Assembly: GCA_009746045.1 (NCBI GenBank)
Contig: RPFO01000485.1
Span: forward strand, 478,883-542,882
DNA length: 64,000 nucleotides
From: Mesostigma viride
Lineage: Eukaryota; Streptophyta; Mesostigmatophyceae; Mesostigmatales; Mesostigmataceae
Direction: 5' to 3'
The notes under the pieces: model-generated
The model's database searches: none
Told to the model about the DNA's origin: nothing
What the model saw: the letters and a program-made list of their open reading frames with translations, nothing else
Position numbers and translations under genes: made by a program
In this document: in pieces, positions 1 through 11,828 of the stretch
Numbering within the stretch: the first letter of the stretch is position 1
Layout: each line of letters starts with the position of its first letter

Positions 1-175
1 TCCTAACTCTATCTAGAAAATCCTAACTACACTACTCATCAAAACGCCTCCTCCGCTTGGGGGGAGGTGGCTTGCCCACAGGGTCGGGCGTGTGCGCCTT
101 GACAATCTTCTTCCACCGCGTCTTGTCCTGCATGGCAGTCCAAAGACGGGAGAGAGAGTGGATGCGGTGCTCAAA
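1..175. other. left-edge segment, no gene seen
   Basis: Short stretch downstream (on the minus strand) of the reverse-transcriptase remnant. It is probably the 3' part of that retrotransposon, because coding similarity stops at 176 and nothing else is recognisable. Confidence 0.4.
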
Positions 176-2854
176 CTAGGCTGGGACCACTAGGTCGTCC
201 AGCAACATCTGAACGTAGTTGGTGACAGGTTTCCCTACCCTTTTGGGAATGTCCGCGGGGCCAGGCCAGGTCAGAATGTGCCGCCCTGGCTGTCCAAGCC
301 GCTGGGGGCCGGCCAGACCAAGGGTGGTGTCGACCTGGCTGGTGCGGGCAAGGTGTCCTACAAATGCTATCCTACGCTGCCTAATCTCGTCCGAAACACG
401 AGGCATGCCATGATACAAAGACTCTGATGACGGACGCTCGGAAAAACCTACGTTAAGGACCTGCCGGAGCATCCTGTAAACTGTGCCGTCGAGCTGAGCT
501 GCCAGTTTGGGTGGGAGGGTCCACGCCTCGGCGCCATACGTGAGCACCGTGAGGACGAGGACCTTGAAGAGCATGCGCTTGCGGTGCCCGTCCAGGCCCG
601 TCGAGTGCCAGTAAGGTGTGAGCGAACGGAGCTTGGCCCAGGCAAGGCCGATCGATGCGGGTGTCCACATCGTCGGCGGTGTCAGGAAGCCAGCTCCCCA
701 ACAGCTTGAAGCGGTCGCGGAACGGGACCTCCGTCCCGTCGAGCAGGCGCGGCAGCGGTGGTTTACTGGATGCCCCTATCACCATCGCCTCAGTTTTGAC
801 ACTAATCTCCAGCCCCACCGCCCGCGCCTCCAGGCCCAGGCAGTCCAGCCAGGTCTGAATGTGCTCGGGGCTCTCGATGAGGGTGGTATCATCCGCATAA
901 ATCAGGTCGGCAAGGCGGTAACCAGGTCTAACCCCGCCGTGCTCTTTCACGTTAAGGATGTCCAAGCCTGGCTCGAACCCCTTAACTCGTCGTCTGTCCC
1001 TGGTCCTCTACGGAGGACTGAGTTGAACTCAGTCCTCTCTAGAGGACCGAGTTTTTGGGTTTCGTAGAAAATTCGCCCCGGTCAGAATGTTTGACAAAAA
1101 ATTTCTCTCAAAATTTATTCAAATACTACGTGAAAAGATCTTTCTTGGACATATTTTTGGGATTTTTTTGGATTTGGTATGCGCGGCTAACTGTACGGTC
1201 AAAGTACAGGTGGTAAGGGTACTTTTCCACGTGAAACGCGAGTTCCGGAAATGCACGACCTAGCCATGGCGGCTCGCGCCCATGCATGCAGTTTACGTTT
1301 GCGGACGAGTTAGCCGTCCAAACTCAGTAAATAGATTTAACATGCCCTAAAGATGATATAAATCAATTTTTAGCTCGCGGGGATGCGATTTACCCGGTGT
1401 CGGCACTGTTCTTGCTGGAAAAAACTGCGATAAGGCAGGTCGACGGAATTGATGACTGCGCTTGCTTTCCGGCGCAATTTCAATGGCTGATAGGTTTCTT
1501 TCTACATTTTAACATGAATTGTATTAGAATATATTGAGTGACAGTATAGATTTGATGATCTCGACCATTCTGTCACGTCATGGTCTATGTGCCGCAAAGT
1601 GCCACTTTTGCGGGCACCGCCTGGGCCAAGGTAACGCCAGCCGTGCCAGGTAAAGCCGGATAATCGTTGCCTCTTCGTTCCTTGATGTTCGTACATGAGT
1701 TTAAGCTTGCGAGGCGTTGTCAGGTTCAAGTCTTGATGCTCTTTCTTGACCGTTGCCTGCCCCTCTCTAAAACCCCCTTTTCAGATGATGTTAGCAGGCA
1801 TTTGCCTTAACCCAGTGTAGTTGTGCAGGGTTTTAGGAGCTGTGCAGGTTTAAACACCTTCATAGATGTTAGTTATTCTTTTGCTACGTTCATACTGCAT
1901 GATTGTGTGGCCACGGGCTGCGTCAAGGGTGCATTCAAGCTTTTACGGGTGAGTGAAAAGTCTTGGTGACAAACCACTGCCATCATGTGCCAGCAACTAT
2001 GTTGGCCACATCATGGCAAGGCAAAACAGTTATAGCCATATCTATTGTTGTTTGAAACAATGGAAATATGCTTAACCTACCCATTATATTGGTGGTTGGC
2101 ACTTATAACATAACCCTTTGTTGGTAGGTATCCAAGCCCATTCCCTACATGCATGCATAGGCTCTCACTACATGATAAGGTATGATATACCTGAAGTATG
2201 ATGATGCAAGTGTGTTGTCCTGTAATGCTTGAAGGGAAATGAGTTGATTGGGATGGTTGGTGGCCACGGTGATGTAGTATGACCGCACTTACATGCTAGC
2301 AAAGTTAGCAAAAGCCCCATTCCTCTCCTGAGGACTGAGAGTTTTTTAATTGTTTCAGGCAGTTGCAGTGGCCAAATGGAGCCCAGTTTTTTGCCACGCT
2401 TCAAGAACTATGTTGTTTACGTGCCTATATTTTTTCTTCATGCACCAGGATTTGATTGAATTTTTCCCACTCGTTCTTATCCCGAAAAATGCAAATTCGC
2501 GAGGGGCGCCCAACGTCCGTGTAATTTTCAGGTGTTCGGGTCAAGTTTTCACATATGCAGTATTTTTGCCAACAAAATGATATCTAGTACACCCCAGATC
2601 CACATCAAAACATTTGGGATGGACCCCCCACCTAGTCGCTACACGCGGTTGAAAATTGTCAACTCAGTCCTCCTGTGAGGACTGAGTTGGGACAGACGAC
2701 GAAGAGCAGTAAAGCACGCACATGCCCGGCGCATGACGTGATCCACGACAATAATGAACAGGTATGGGGACAGGACACAACCTTGCCACACCCCGTGGTG
2801 AAGGGGGAATGGTGGAGTGGTGCCCTCCGCAGTCCGCACTACTACCCCGGCCAT
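176..2854 (-). pseudogene. non-LTR retrotransposon reverse transcriptase, split by an insertion
   Basis: Reading on the minus strand, 2854-2690 encodes the conserved RT block with GVWQGCVLSPYLF. Coding then resumes after a 1.7 kb insertion at about 985 with the catalytic box IYADDTTLI and runs to 176 with the C-terminal signature YGAEAWTL and RRIAFVGHLART. The C-terminal half changes frame near 640-670, so the gene is dead. In a working LINE this enzyme copies element RNA at a nicked target. The upstream RT palm and the endonuclease domain are missing, so this is a 5'-truncated copy. A related C-terminal fragment on the plus strand starts at 17733. Family assignment beyond non-LTR RT is not possible from this fragment. 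Confidence 0.8.
986..2704. mobile_element. 1.7 kb non-autonomous DNA element, copy 1
   Basis: Interrupts the reverse-transcriptase remnant. The ends are inverted: about CTCGTCGTCTGTCC on the left and GGACAGACGACGAAG on the right, each next to a hairpin made of AACTCAGTCCT and AGGACTGAGTT. A TTAA precedes the left end (982-985) but none follows the right end, so this copy is damaged or its right edge is misplaced. The interior matches, in reverse, the cleaner copy at 14081-15800 and part of the element at 9678-11376 (for example the stretch GGTCAAAGTACAGGTGGTAA near 1197). No transposase is recognisable. Short open frames inside look accidental. Confidence 0.65.
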
Positions 2855-3177
2855 GATCTAGTTTATCCTCGGTTTATGAAGCCCGGAAGATTGCTCAGTG
2901 TTCTAGATGTCATTCATCAGTTATCACATGCACGGCCCCGTTGGGGAGCCACGGATTGATGATTAGAAGCCTATACTAATCTAACCGGTTCTAATTGCCT
3001 GGTCTAGTCTAGTCTGGTGTAATATGGTGTAGGGGGCAGGGCCCCGGTTGGCACTAGTTAAATGCCATGCTGTTTATGGAAACGTTTGGGCACCGAATTC
3101 GGCTGTGAATATCACAATCGCTTCGTCTTTCTAAGATGCACACGCTGATATAATTTTCCGAAGCTATTACGCAATAT
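2855..3177. other. junction region before ORF1 copy A
   Basis: No gene. The last 120 bp matches the sequence just upstream of the ORF1 starts near 7955 and 16945, so it is probably the 5' leader of the same retroelement family. Confidence 0.45.
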
Positions 3178-4160
3178 ATGACGAGCAAACGCTCCTCGAC
3201 GCAACGCAGCCTGGCGGCTGCGCTAAGCGCTGAAAGTACGTCTGCAGCTCCGGCTGCAGCTTCGCCCTCAGGTCCGGCAGGCAGCAATGACACTAGTCGT
3301 GCACTGGTGGTTGCCCCGCACCCTCCCGGGCTTAAGGCCTCGCCCTCTGCATCGCCTGAGCCTAAACGCAGCCGCCCAGCCGAACCTAGCTGGTCTGAGC
3401 GCAACTTTGATGCTGACAGGTTATTTTCGACCTTTGACGTCGACAGGCCCAGCTATTTCGACATGCCACCCATCAAGATACTGGAGCTCGTGTTTTATGG
3501 GTCGTACGCCTCCCTCCTTGACCTGTGCCAGCGCCTCCAAGGCCATAGTCGCCTCCGCAATGGGCCTGACGGCCGGTTTTCTCATCGCGGACCTGACTAC
3601 CTGTCCACCTGGTCCCGACCGCGCCTTCAGCTCGCCGCCCTCTTTACCATCCTTCAGCGCTCTGCCGACGACCTCTGGGTCCCCTCCCCCTTGACCGGAC
3701 CCAACTTCCTCCTTCACCTCCACGAAGCCATCTTACAGCACGTGACACCCCTAGCTGCAGATGTGGCAGCTGTAAGCCGCACCCTGGCTGCTGAGCTCCC
3801 CACCATTTCCACCGCCACCTCCACCCTCCTCGCCTGCACCCCTCCCCCCCCTCCGCCTCCACCGACGCCATCACCGCCCAGCTCCGGACGTGACATCGAC
3901 AAGCGCCTCCAGGACAACGCGCCATCGCCATTGAATGCCTGCAAAACACTGCAGGCATCACCGCCCATGATGTTAGACGCCGCAAGGCCTGCACCTTCAA
4001 AGAACAACTAGTAGAGGACATGGGGGGCCTAGGCGCCTCTCCGTGATTTGGAAGAAGATGATGGACAAGGCCAAGGGGGCCCAGGTCATAGAGGACAACG
4101 AGCCCCCCCCTGTGGGGAAGCGCCCGCGTGTGCAAACCCGCGGGAGGCACGCCAGACAGC
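3178..4160 (+). pseudogene. ORF1-like gene of a retroelement, copy A (truncated)
   Basis: Starts MTSKRSSTQRSLAAAL, followed by a Ser/Ala/Pro-rich segment, a short globular region (around ILELVFYGSYASLLDLCQRL) and a helical Thr/Ser-rich region followed by a proline run. The same protein is encoded on the minus strand from 7955 and from 16945. Relative to those copies the frame changes near 3925, in the codons after RDIDKRLQDNA, and the C-terminal basic domain is absent, so this copy is truncated and broken. The role is inferred from architecture: ORF1 proteins of non-LTR elements bind element RNA. I do not recognise a named family. Confidence 0.6.
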
Positions 4161-4192
4161 TCCCCTAGGGTAGCGTGATTGAATTGAATTGA

Positions 4193-4460
4193 ATTGGAAC
4201 ATAACTCCGTTGGGAGTATATGTAGCACATAGCCCTTGAGAGGGGGCATTGGCCTATCATACATCCCAAGCTACTTCCTGCAAGGGTGGGGATGTAAAGG
4301 ACCCTTGCTCTAGGTGCGCCAGGGCACTTGCATCCCCATGATCTTCAGGCTATGCCCAGCGAAGGGGGAGCCTGTCATGGGGGGGAAGATCCGTCAGCAT
4401 AGCTATACAAAGAAGCTAGGGCATGGCGTCTCAGCAGAGAGTTACTCCCTGCATGGGCAC
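4193..4460 (+). repeat. dispersed ~300 bp repeat R300, copy 1
   Basis: Begins at the hairpin ACTCCGTTGGGAGT and continues through GTAGCACATA, CAAGGGTGGG, CTATGCCCAGC and GGGCATGGC. Other copies lie at 8390-8840, 9351-9673, 11400-11690 and, inverted, 17471-17643. It lies beyond the 3' side of the minus-strand ORF1 copies, so it may be part of that element's tail rather than an independent repeat. Confidence 0.75.
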
Positions 4461-4608
4461 AACATAACTAAATAAAGCTAGGCATCATCTGGAGTGTGGC
4501 TCATCATAGGCACACATGTACATGATTAAATAAAGCGCGTGGCTTAGCTGGGATAGTGCCTCTAGGAGGCGTACAGGTACATGGCCACAGTCTATCTATT
4601 CTACACTA
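4461..4608. other. tail sequence between R300 and ORF1 copy B
   Basis: No gene. It ends in CTACACTACT just before the ORF1 3' end. The same phrase occurs at 11801-11810 ahead of the retrotransposon target at 11815, so both belong to one element family. Confidence 0.5.
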
Positions 4609-7600
4609 CTATTGCTGTATTCCCCTAAGCCTGGGGCGTCTGGAGTCGCTGGGGCCGCGGGGGGGGGGGGGTCCGGCCTGCCAGGGCTTGTGGCCGACGT
4701 AGATGGCCGCCCCCTTCCAGTACACCGGCTGCCCCGCCTTGGTCTGCCGGAGCTGGAGGTAGGTCGGCCATAGCTCCCGTCGCCGTTGTTGCTGCGCCAG
4801 GGTCAAGTCGTCATCAAGGGTGAAGAGAGTCTTCTCGAGCCGCTTGCGGCGTCTGAGAAAAGAAATCTTGTCCGCCGGGGTCTTAAAGGTGAGGATCGAG
4901 GAGCGCGGGGGCGGCCCTGCTTCAGTACCCCGCGCGCGGGGAAGGCGGTGGGCGGCCAGCTCGATCTCACCGTTAAGGCCCATCACGACCAAGGATTTCT
5001 CTCTCAAACGCACGCAAAAGCTTCTCGGAAGTCTCACCTTCCTCCATGGTGAAGTTCTTGACAATGACGTTCAGGCTGCGCTTGGCGATCTCGGCCTCCT
5101 CGCGGAGGTCAAGCGTCTGCCGTTGGAGCTCAGGGCTGCGACGGCGGAGGTGGTGGAGGTGGTATGTTGCTTAAGCATGTCCGCCCAGGTACGTGGTGAT
5201 GGGAGGAGCATCGCCGGCCAGGCCAGCCGGGGCTGGCTTGGCGGCGCAATGTCCTTCACCGCCTGGGCGGTGAGGCCGGCGGTGTTCTGCAGAACCTCGA
5301 TAGCGATGGCGTTCTCCTTATAAGACGTTGGTCGATGTAACGGAGCTGGGCGGTGATGGCGTCGGAGGTGGAGGTGGTGGCGGTGGAGGAGGCGAGGAGG
5401 GTGGAGGTGGCGGTGGAGATGGTGGAGGTGGCGGTGGAGAGGAGGGGAAGCTCGGCAGTCAGCGTGCCGCCGATGGCCGCCACATCTGCAGCAATGGGGT
5501 CCACGTGCTCCTCGAGGGCCTCCTTAAGGGGACTCGCACGTCCAAAAGCCTGAAAAACAGACTTTAGTGAGTATCAGTTCCAATGCACATGGGAAAAATC
5601 TAGTGATGATTGGGTACCATAAATATGATGTTTGGACATTCATACCACCACTTGTTGGGGGTACTACCCCCAACCACGCACCGGTGGCGAGCTAAAAATA
5701 GAAAAAGACGCTATTTATGGGATATTTTGCCCAAGACAAACCACTTGTCTAAATGACTTGCCCATACATACCTGCAAAGTTCCCCCACTTTTTTAAAAGC
5801 TGGGCTATTTACATGGCCAAAATGGTCACATTTGTTTGAGTTATTAATTTTCCCGCAAAATGGGTACTTTTTTTAGCCAAAAAAAATAAATCAAATCATT
5901 AACACATCAGATTGGGTCATCCATATACATACAAAATTCCACTGAGTGGGGGGAAACACACTGCCAAAATTTGAGCTCAATCTGACACCCCTAGCTCAAG
6001 TTATTGAATTTCCCGTGATGCCACCTGGGTAGACGCTAAAAGAGAATTGAGCTAGTGCTGAGCCAAAATGACATCTGTTTTGCTACCCTAGACACCCAAA
6101 AACATGCCCACATTGATCACGGAGTGTGAGGAGGATGTCCGGAGCCTCATACGCCCCACCCCTCCATCGGCACAGCCAGCCTTGTGAGTCTGGTAGGACG
6201 ACACGCCTGAGCAGCATATGTAATGCCTATCTCAGGCTAATAATGTGTGATTTTGTGCCAACAACCAAGTTGTTTCACCCAACAACACATTAAAAACCCT
6301 CTTCCAAAATGCCCAACAAGCCGGACACGTGGAGGACCACACACGCAGTATATAAAGAGAAAATAAGCTGCCTTTTATCCAGCCAACCTGTGGCTAGCTG
6401 CTCTGGTTAGTAGCATGACAAAGGCTATCATTTACTCAGTGGGAAAGGTGAAGAGACCATTGGAACAACCTACCTGACGCATGTGCCACCAAAGCATTGT
6501 GTCCCACAAAATGCACACTGCCTCCTTTCTAACAAGCACGAGCCACTTTCTTTAGGAGACAGGTGCCAGCTCGTCAGTGTCTGGGGAAAATGATGCCGCT
6601 GCTTAGGAAGACCGCGTGAATTTCCTCGAACACAACTGTCTATAAAGCAAAAGAAATTTCAGAGAAGCATGGAAATAAAAGCATTACACCTTCCCGACAG
6701 GTTGTGTGCCACGCGCTGCAGAAAGCCAGCCATGTCACAGACGAACTTGCTAAAAGACATCCAGGAATCCAGCGATGCAGCGCCAGGACCCGCAACTTAC
6801 TGGCAGCATCTGGCCGGAAAGAAGGCAAAACGCTTACGCTCAACGAGCTAAGAAAGCAGGAAAACGCTAGATTAAGACGTTTAATACAAGAACGTACCAT
6901 AACGGGCATTTATTCGTGCCCAGGCGCGCAAGAAAGGCCACCCTTTCATGGAGAGGTTGGGCACACATCGCGCAGGCCTAATGTTATCTTACCGCAAAAT
7001 GACGGGAAAGGTAAAGAAAGCAGCGGGAATTTTTACGGCCTTAGAAACATAAGTAAACTAGCTTTCCTTACGACCATCAAAACTGGCAACAATCGACAAT
7101 CACACCGGCAGGCATCCATTATACTTTATTCATCCCGACAGAAATTCAGGCCGGCCCCCCCCTGCCGATGGCAAAGAAAAAAAGCCCGCGACATTATAGA
7201 TCGCAACCATCCCACCATAAATTAGAATCAGTAGCTGATTTTCTCCAACAATCGAGCATTTTTTCTGCTTTCCGCGAGCCAGATTTGTCACGTTTCATCT
7301 AAAAGCAGTCGCCATGGCCACTTCCGCAAGGGGTGCGCGCACCGTGCACCCACTTTTCACGGTACCGCGGAATTTTTTTGGCGCGGAAAATATTCGCCGC
7401 GCCGAGTCCCCTTAAGGAGTGAGCGGATGGAGGATTCGGTTAAGGTGGTGGTGAGGGGCTTGGGGGGCCATGCAAAGCTCCCCGATGGAGCGTCCAAGGA
7501 TCGAGGGAAAAGAGAGCGAATTGCTGGAGGTAGGGGCGGTGGAGGCTGGGAATGGTGTCGAAAGAGGGGATGCGAATCCAGCGAGGGTCAAAGAGGCGAC

Positions 7601-7955
7601 CTTGGTTGAAGAGCTGCTTGCACAGTGCAAGAGGCGAGGCGTGCGTTCCATAAAACACGCAGACCAGGATCGATGCGTTCCGTGGTAAGCGCGTCAAGGA
7701 AGCCGGGCTGGCTGGCTTCGGCGACAAAGTCGAGCTCTACCCAACTCGGCTCGGCAGAGCGACTGCGCTTGGGTTCAGGCGACCGGACACTGCAGGCGAG
7801 ACGGGCGCAGCAGGGGGCTGGACGACCACTAGAGCTTGGCTAGTGGCGCCGTTGCCTTCTGGGCCGGTGGGCGAAGCTGCAGCCGGAGCTGCAGACGTAT
7901 TTTCATTGCTGAGCGCAGCCGCCAGGCTGGGTTGCATCGAGAGGCATTTGCTCAT
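4609..7955 (-). pseudogene. ORF1-like retroelement gene, copy B, interrupted
   Basis: Minus-strand gene starting MSKCLSMQPSLAAALS at 7955, running to about 7416, then broken by the TTAA element at 5528-7411 and resuming at 5523. Its downstream part reads through DPIAADVAAIGGTL, a coiled Thr/Ser-rich stretch, TWADMLKQHTTST, and a basic C-terminal domain containing FTLDDDLTLAQQQRRRELWP and VYWKGAAIYVG, ending at 4609. Several frame changes exist between 5070 and 5560. This copy shows the C-terminal domain missing from copy A and carries the unoccupied TTAA (4883-4886) into which an element jumped in copy C. Confidence 0.65.
5528..7411. mobile_element. 1.9 kb TTAA-flanked DNA transposon-like element
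   Basis: Flanked by TTAA at 5524-5527 and 7412-7415. The ends are inverted repeats: GGGGACTCGCACG on the left and, reading inward from the right, GGGGACTCGGCGCG. Joining the outer flanks restores an ORF1 reading context. TTAA target duplication is typical of the piggyBac superfamily (established knowledge). No transposase domain is visible; an open frame at 6704-7225 on the plus strand shows no recognisable motif. It is probably non-autonomous. Confidence 0.8.
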
Positions 7956-8094
7956 CGGATATTGCGTAATGATAGCTTCGGAAAATTATATCAGCATGTG
8001 CGTCGTAAAAAGACGCATCGATTGTGATATTCACGGCTAAATTCGGTGCTCAAACGTGTAAGTTATGAGCCCCGCCGCGTCAGCCATGGCTACC

Positions 8095-8125
8095 TCGCTC
8101 GTGGCTCGTGGCTCGTGGCTCGTGG
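8095..8125. repeat. GCTCGTG tandem repeat
   Basis: About four units of GCTCGTG in the leader of ORF1 copy B. A similar short run lies near 17077-17095 in the leader of ORF1 copy C. Confidence 0.6.
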
Positions 8126-8285
8126 TCATATAGGGTAGCGTGATGCTGTTTAGATAGATGTTGTAGTTAGTGATGCTGTTAGATAGATGCTAGACGTAGC
8201 TGATGTACATAGATAGATTAGACCGGTAGGACTGTTTGCACCCATCCATCCATCCATCGTGACTCCCCAACGGGAGCACGAGTCT

Positions 8286-8348
8286 AATTAATTAATTAAT
8301 TAATTAATTAATTAATTAATTAATTAATTAATTAATTAATTCCCCAAC

Positions 8349-8388
<40 letters not shown>
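8286..8388. repeat. (TTAA)n and (ATT)n microsatellites
   Basis: Two simple repeats back to back: TTAA/AATT units to 8341, then ATT units from about 8350, directly before R300 copy 2. Confidence 0.9.
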
Positions 8389-8389
8389 C

Positions 8390-8840
8390 AACATCACTCC
8401 GTTGGGAGTAAATGTAGCACATATCCCTGAGAAGGGGCATATGGCTTTTAATTAATACATTCTAGGCTACTTCATACAAGGGTGGGAATGTAAGCTACCC
8501 TTGATCTAGGTGCACCAGGGGCACCTGCCCCCTCATGATCTTCACACTATTCTGATCAGACACTCCGCAAAGGTGAAAACCTTTGCGTTCAGTGCCAGGC
8601 CGCGGAAAACGCGGAAAACGCGATCTGCAAATGAATCCGACCGGAATCGAACTGGGGACCTCTCGCACCAATTTTGCTGACTATAGGACGGACGTCTCCG
8701 GTTACCATGGCATCGCCAACTTACACCTACAGTCATCCGCAAAAGTTCTCCTGTCCAGCTGTTCACACTATGCCCAGCTAAGGGGGAGTATGTCATGTGG
8801 GGGGAAGATCATCATGGCTATACAAGAGCCCCAAACCATT
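8390..8840 (+). repeat. R300 repeat, copy 2, split by an insertion
   Basis: Begins CACTCCGTTGGGAGT. It is cleanly interrupted between the two copies of TTCACACTAT by the SINE-like insertion at 8551-8761, then resumes with GCCCAGCTAAGGGGGAG. Confidence 0.75.
8551..8761 (-). mobile_element. tRNA-derived SINE-like insertion
   Basis: A 211 bp insertion flanked by perfect 10 bp direct repeats TTCACACTAT (8541-8550 and 8762-8771) inside R300. On the minus strand it contains an A-box-like TGGTAACCGGAG and a B-box-like AGTTCGATTCC about 50 nt apart, the internal RNA polymerase III promoter layout of tRNA-derived SINEs. The T-arm does not fold well, so it is not an intact tRNA gene. A hairpin around CCGCAAAGGTGAAAACC lies near the distal end. 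No partner LINE is identified. Confidence 0.6.
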
Positions 8841-8844
8841 AAGC

Positions 8845-9058
8845 ACTAGCTAGATGAGGATGTAATCCTCATCCGAGCTGTCCTCTACTGTATAATGGCA
8901 GACGAGGCGGTACAGCCGGTACTAGTGTAGCGGCTATCCTCAGGGCCAACAACAAGGAGACAACCAGCGCAGGCCAGAAATCGGGAGAATAACCTCCACC
9001 TGCGGACTTCTACCCTGGCTAGCAACGGGCCGCGGGGCCCGTGGGGAGAAAACACTTT
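8845..9058 (-). pseudogene. decayed exon of a transposon-like gene (paralogue of 32722-32984)
   Basis: On the minus strand this matches the plus-strand segment 32840-32990, including the acidic end that gives SSDEDYIPI in the other copy. This copy is broken by frame changes and by a 34 bp insertion at 8953-8986. Function unknown. Confidence 0.5.
8953..8986 (+). repeat. 34 bp dispersed micro-insertion, copy 1
   Basis: Contains CAACCAGCGCAGGCCAGAAA. It interrupts a sequence that is uninterrupted at 32890-32910. Further copies are at 9561-9586 (reverse orientation), 41806-41843 and 41881-41914. Confidence 0.75.
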
Positions 9059-9350
9059 GTGCACCCAGAGCATGTGTAGTTTACACCCTACCCTTGCAGG
9101 AAGTGAGCAATATTCCCCTTCTCAGGGATATGTGATACACTATACATGATACATGTACTCGATCCCAACAGAGATCATATTAGTATGCTCACGTGACGCA
9201 GTCACGTGTCTATTAATTAATTATAATTAATTAATCATATTAGTTAAGTGAGACGTCAAAATATGTTCCAATTCCGTTTCAATTGAATTTTTCCGTTTGC
9301 CTCCCATCTTTTACTGGGATTTTTGCGCCGATTAATTAATTAACTAATTA

Positions 9351-9673
9351 GGAACATAACTCCGTTGGGAGTACATGTAGCACATATCCCTGAGAAGGGG
9401 CATATGGCTTTTAATACATTCTGGGCTACCGTACTTCCTGCAAGAGTGGGAATGTAAAGTACCCTTGCTCTAGCCGGTGCGCCAGGGCACCTGCACCCCC
9501 ATGATCTATCAAGCTATGCCCAGCTAAGGGGGAGCCTGTCATGTGGGGGAGGATCATATCATTTCTGGCCTGCGCTGGTTGTCTCTTTGATATCATGGCT
9601 ATACAAGAGCTAGGGCATGGCTTCCCAACAGAGAGCATCTCTCTGCAGGCATAGGCATAGCATGGCTAAATTC
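9351..9673 (+). repeat. R300 repeat, copy 3
   Basis: Full-length-looking copy beginning GGAACATAACTCCGTTGGGA. It contains a 26 bp piece of the micro-insertion (9561-9586, reverse orientation) absent from the other copies and ends at the TTAA where the element at 9678 is inserted. Confidence 0.8.
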
Positions 9674-9677
9674 TTAA

Positions 9678-11376
9678 CCCCTAAATGGTCTTGCTGCCGA
9701 TTTTCCGCCAAAAAGTGACTTACAGCCGATTTGTCGGCACCTACTCGGGGGACCAGTTTGCGAGAATACTATTGGGAATTAGGAAACGTTTAGCTGAGAA
9801 GAATGAAAGTTTATAAGTTTCTCCAGAACATGATACTAGGGTTTGCTATATTTTGACCAAGTTATAGAGGTGTTCTGGCCGGTCAAAGTACAAGGGGTCA
9901 GGGTACTTTTTCACGTACAACGTGCATTCCGGAAAACGACGACCTGGCCATGGCGGCTTGCGCCCACGCATGGCATTTACGTTTGCGTTCGAATTTTCTG
10001 GCCAAACTTAGGATATTGATTTTATACGTCCTAAAGATCATACAGGCCAATTTTTGGTTCGCGGGAATGCCATTTGATAGGTGTCGGCAGCGTTCTTGCT
10101 GGAAAAAACTGCGATCAGGCCGGACGATAGAAACGTTGACAGCAATACCTTTCCGGCGTATTTTAAAGGATATATTGGTTTCTTTGTACTTTTTATGATA
10201 CATAGTAGTCGTAAACGTGCAAGGGTGGCCAGAAATCGCCGAATCCAGCGACCATGCTGCACAACTTTGGTGTGCCGAAATGCGCCATTTTGCGGCCACC
10301 GCCTGGGCCAAGGTAACGCCATCCATGCCTGGTAAAGCTTAAGCATCGTTTTCCTATCGATGTTTGACGTTTATATATACGTTCTAGCTTGTGTAGCACA
10401 TTCTTTTTGCATTATTCATGCTCTTTCTTGACCCTGGCCTGGCCCCTTTCTAAAACACCCTTCTTAGATGCTTCCCTCAGTCAGTTGACCTGCCACAGGG
10501 TGATGGTGATAAGTTTTAGAGGCTGTATGGGTTTGAATACCTCCATATATGTTTGTTATACATTTCCCACACACATATTGCATGAGTGTGAGGCAGTTGG
10601 CTGGTCTCTGTGGCATCATCAAGCATGTAACCGGTGAGTAGAAGCTTCCCATTGTCAGCATGTGCCACCAGGTGTGCTGGCCATCACCTGGAAAGCTATA
10701 GCAGCTTAGGCCTAGTTTATCCTTGCTAGGGCAGGCTGAAATAGGCTTAGAATCACTAGTTTGTTGGTGGCTGCCTCCTAGAATGCATGCCTTGCGTAGG
10801 GTATCCGTACCACGTTACCTACGTGCATGGACAAGGTGGCACCTGCACATAGGTGCCATGTAAGGGCAGTGTGATGATGCAGTTATGTTTCCCCATCATT
10901 GTGGAAGGGAAATGTATTGTTTGGCATGGTTGGGGGCCATATTAGTAGGTATTAGTAGGTAGTATGCCCACTCCTACCCCCTTGGTTGCTTTTTACCAAC
11001 GGTACCCCTATGGGCTGTACTGGGTGTAACTGCTGGTATACCCACCCAAATGATGACCCCAATGGCTCAAACTGTTCAGCAACTAATTGTTTATCATCCC
11101 TGAAGTGGTAGGTGCCTAGCTCTTACAACATAATTCAAAATGCACATTCTACCAAAAATGAAAACGCTCGTCTTGACCCCCCTGACTTTGACGGCAGTTA
11201 TACATGGCCTACGATGAATATATGTGAGGTTGTGATATCTCATGGCTTAGGGCAACTCATGGACATGCTTGCCCCCCAAGGACAGCCATTGGATATTGCT
11301 AGGTTGTACAGGGGCTGGTTTACAAAATAGGTGAGTTACTGCCGATTTATCGGCAGCATTTCCGCCCATTTAGGGG
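9678..11376. mobile_element. 1.7 kb TTAA-flanked DNA transposon-like element
   Basis: Flanked by TTAA at 9674-9677 and 11377-11380. Termini are inverted: CCCCTAAATGG at the left and CCATTTAGGGG at the right, followed inward by inverted copies of GCCGATTTGTCGGCA-like hairpins. An empty paralogous site exists at about 11674 (CTAAATTCTTAATGCAACAT). The interior around 9885-10330 matches copies 986-2704 and 14081-15800. No transposase recognised. A TTAA duplication plus a CCC-starting terminus suggests piggyBac-type mobilisation in trans. Confidence 0.85.
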
Positions 11377-11399
11377 TTAAGGCAACATCCATTAATTAT

Positions 11400-11690
11400 C
11401 AACATCACTCCGTTGGGAGTCAATGTAGCACATATCCCTGAGAAGGGGCAGATGGCTTTGAATACATCCTAGGCTACTTCATGCAAGGGTGGGAATGTAA
11501 GCTACCCGTGCTCTAGGTGCACCAGGGCACCCGCACCACCATGCTGTCTCAGGTTCAACCCGCCTAAGGGGGGGATCCTGGCACGGGGGAGGAAGATCAT
11601 CATGGCTATACAAGAGCTAGGACATGGCTTCTCGACAGAGAGCATCTCTCTGCATGGCATAGCATGGCTAAATTCTTAATGCAACATCCA
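11400..11690 (+). repeat. R300 repeat, copy 4
   Basis: Matches the other R300 copies from CACTCCGTTGGGAGT to GCATGGCTAAATTCTTAATG. It preserves the unoccupied TTAA site used by the element at 9678. Confidence 0.75.
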
Positions 11691-11828
11691 TGGGGGTCCC
11701 ATTATAGGCATGGCTTGGCTAAGTTCTGAAGGCAACATCCATGGGGGCCATTATGGGCGCACATGCGCGTGGGCCACATGCTAGGCTAAGCCTGACTAAT
11801 CTACACTACTGGTATATATATTCCTAGT

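Noticed and set aside
6704-7225. Possible transposase in the 5528-7411 element
   Set aside because: No catalytic motif, no similarity that I can recognise and no good initiation context; left as unexplained element sequence.
8630-8740. Functional tRNA gene on the minus strand
   Set aside because: A and B boxes are present but the T-stem does not pair, and the segment lies inside an insertion with target duplications; better read as a SINE.
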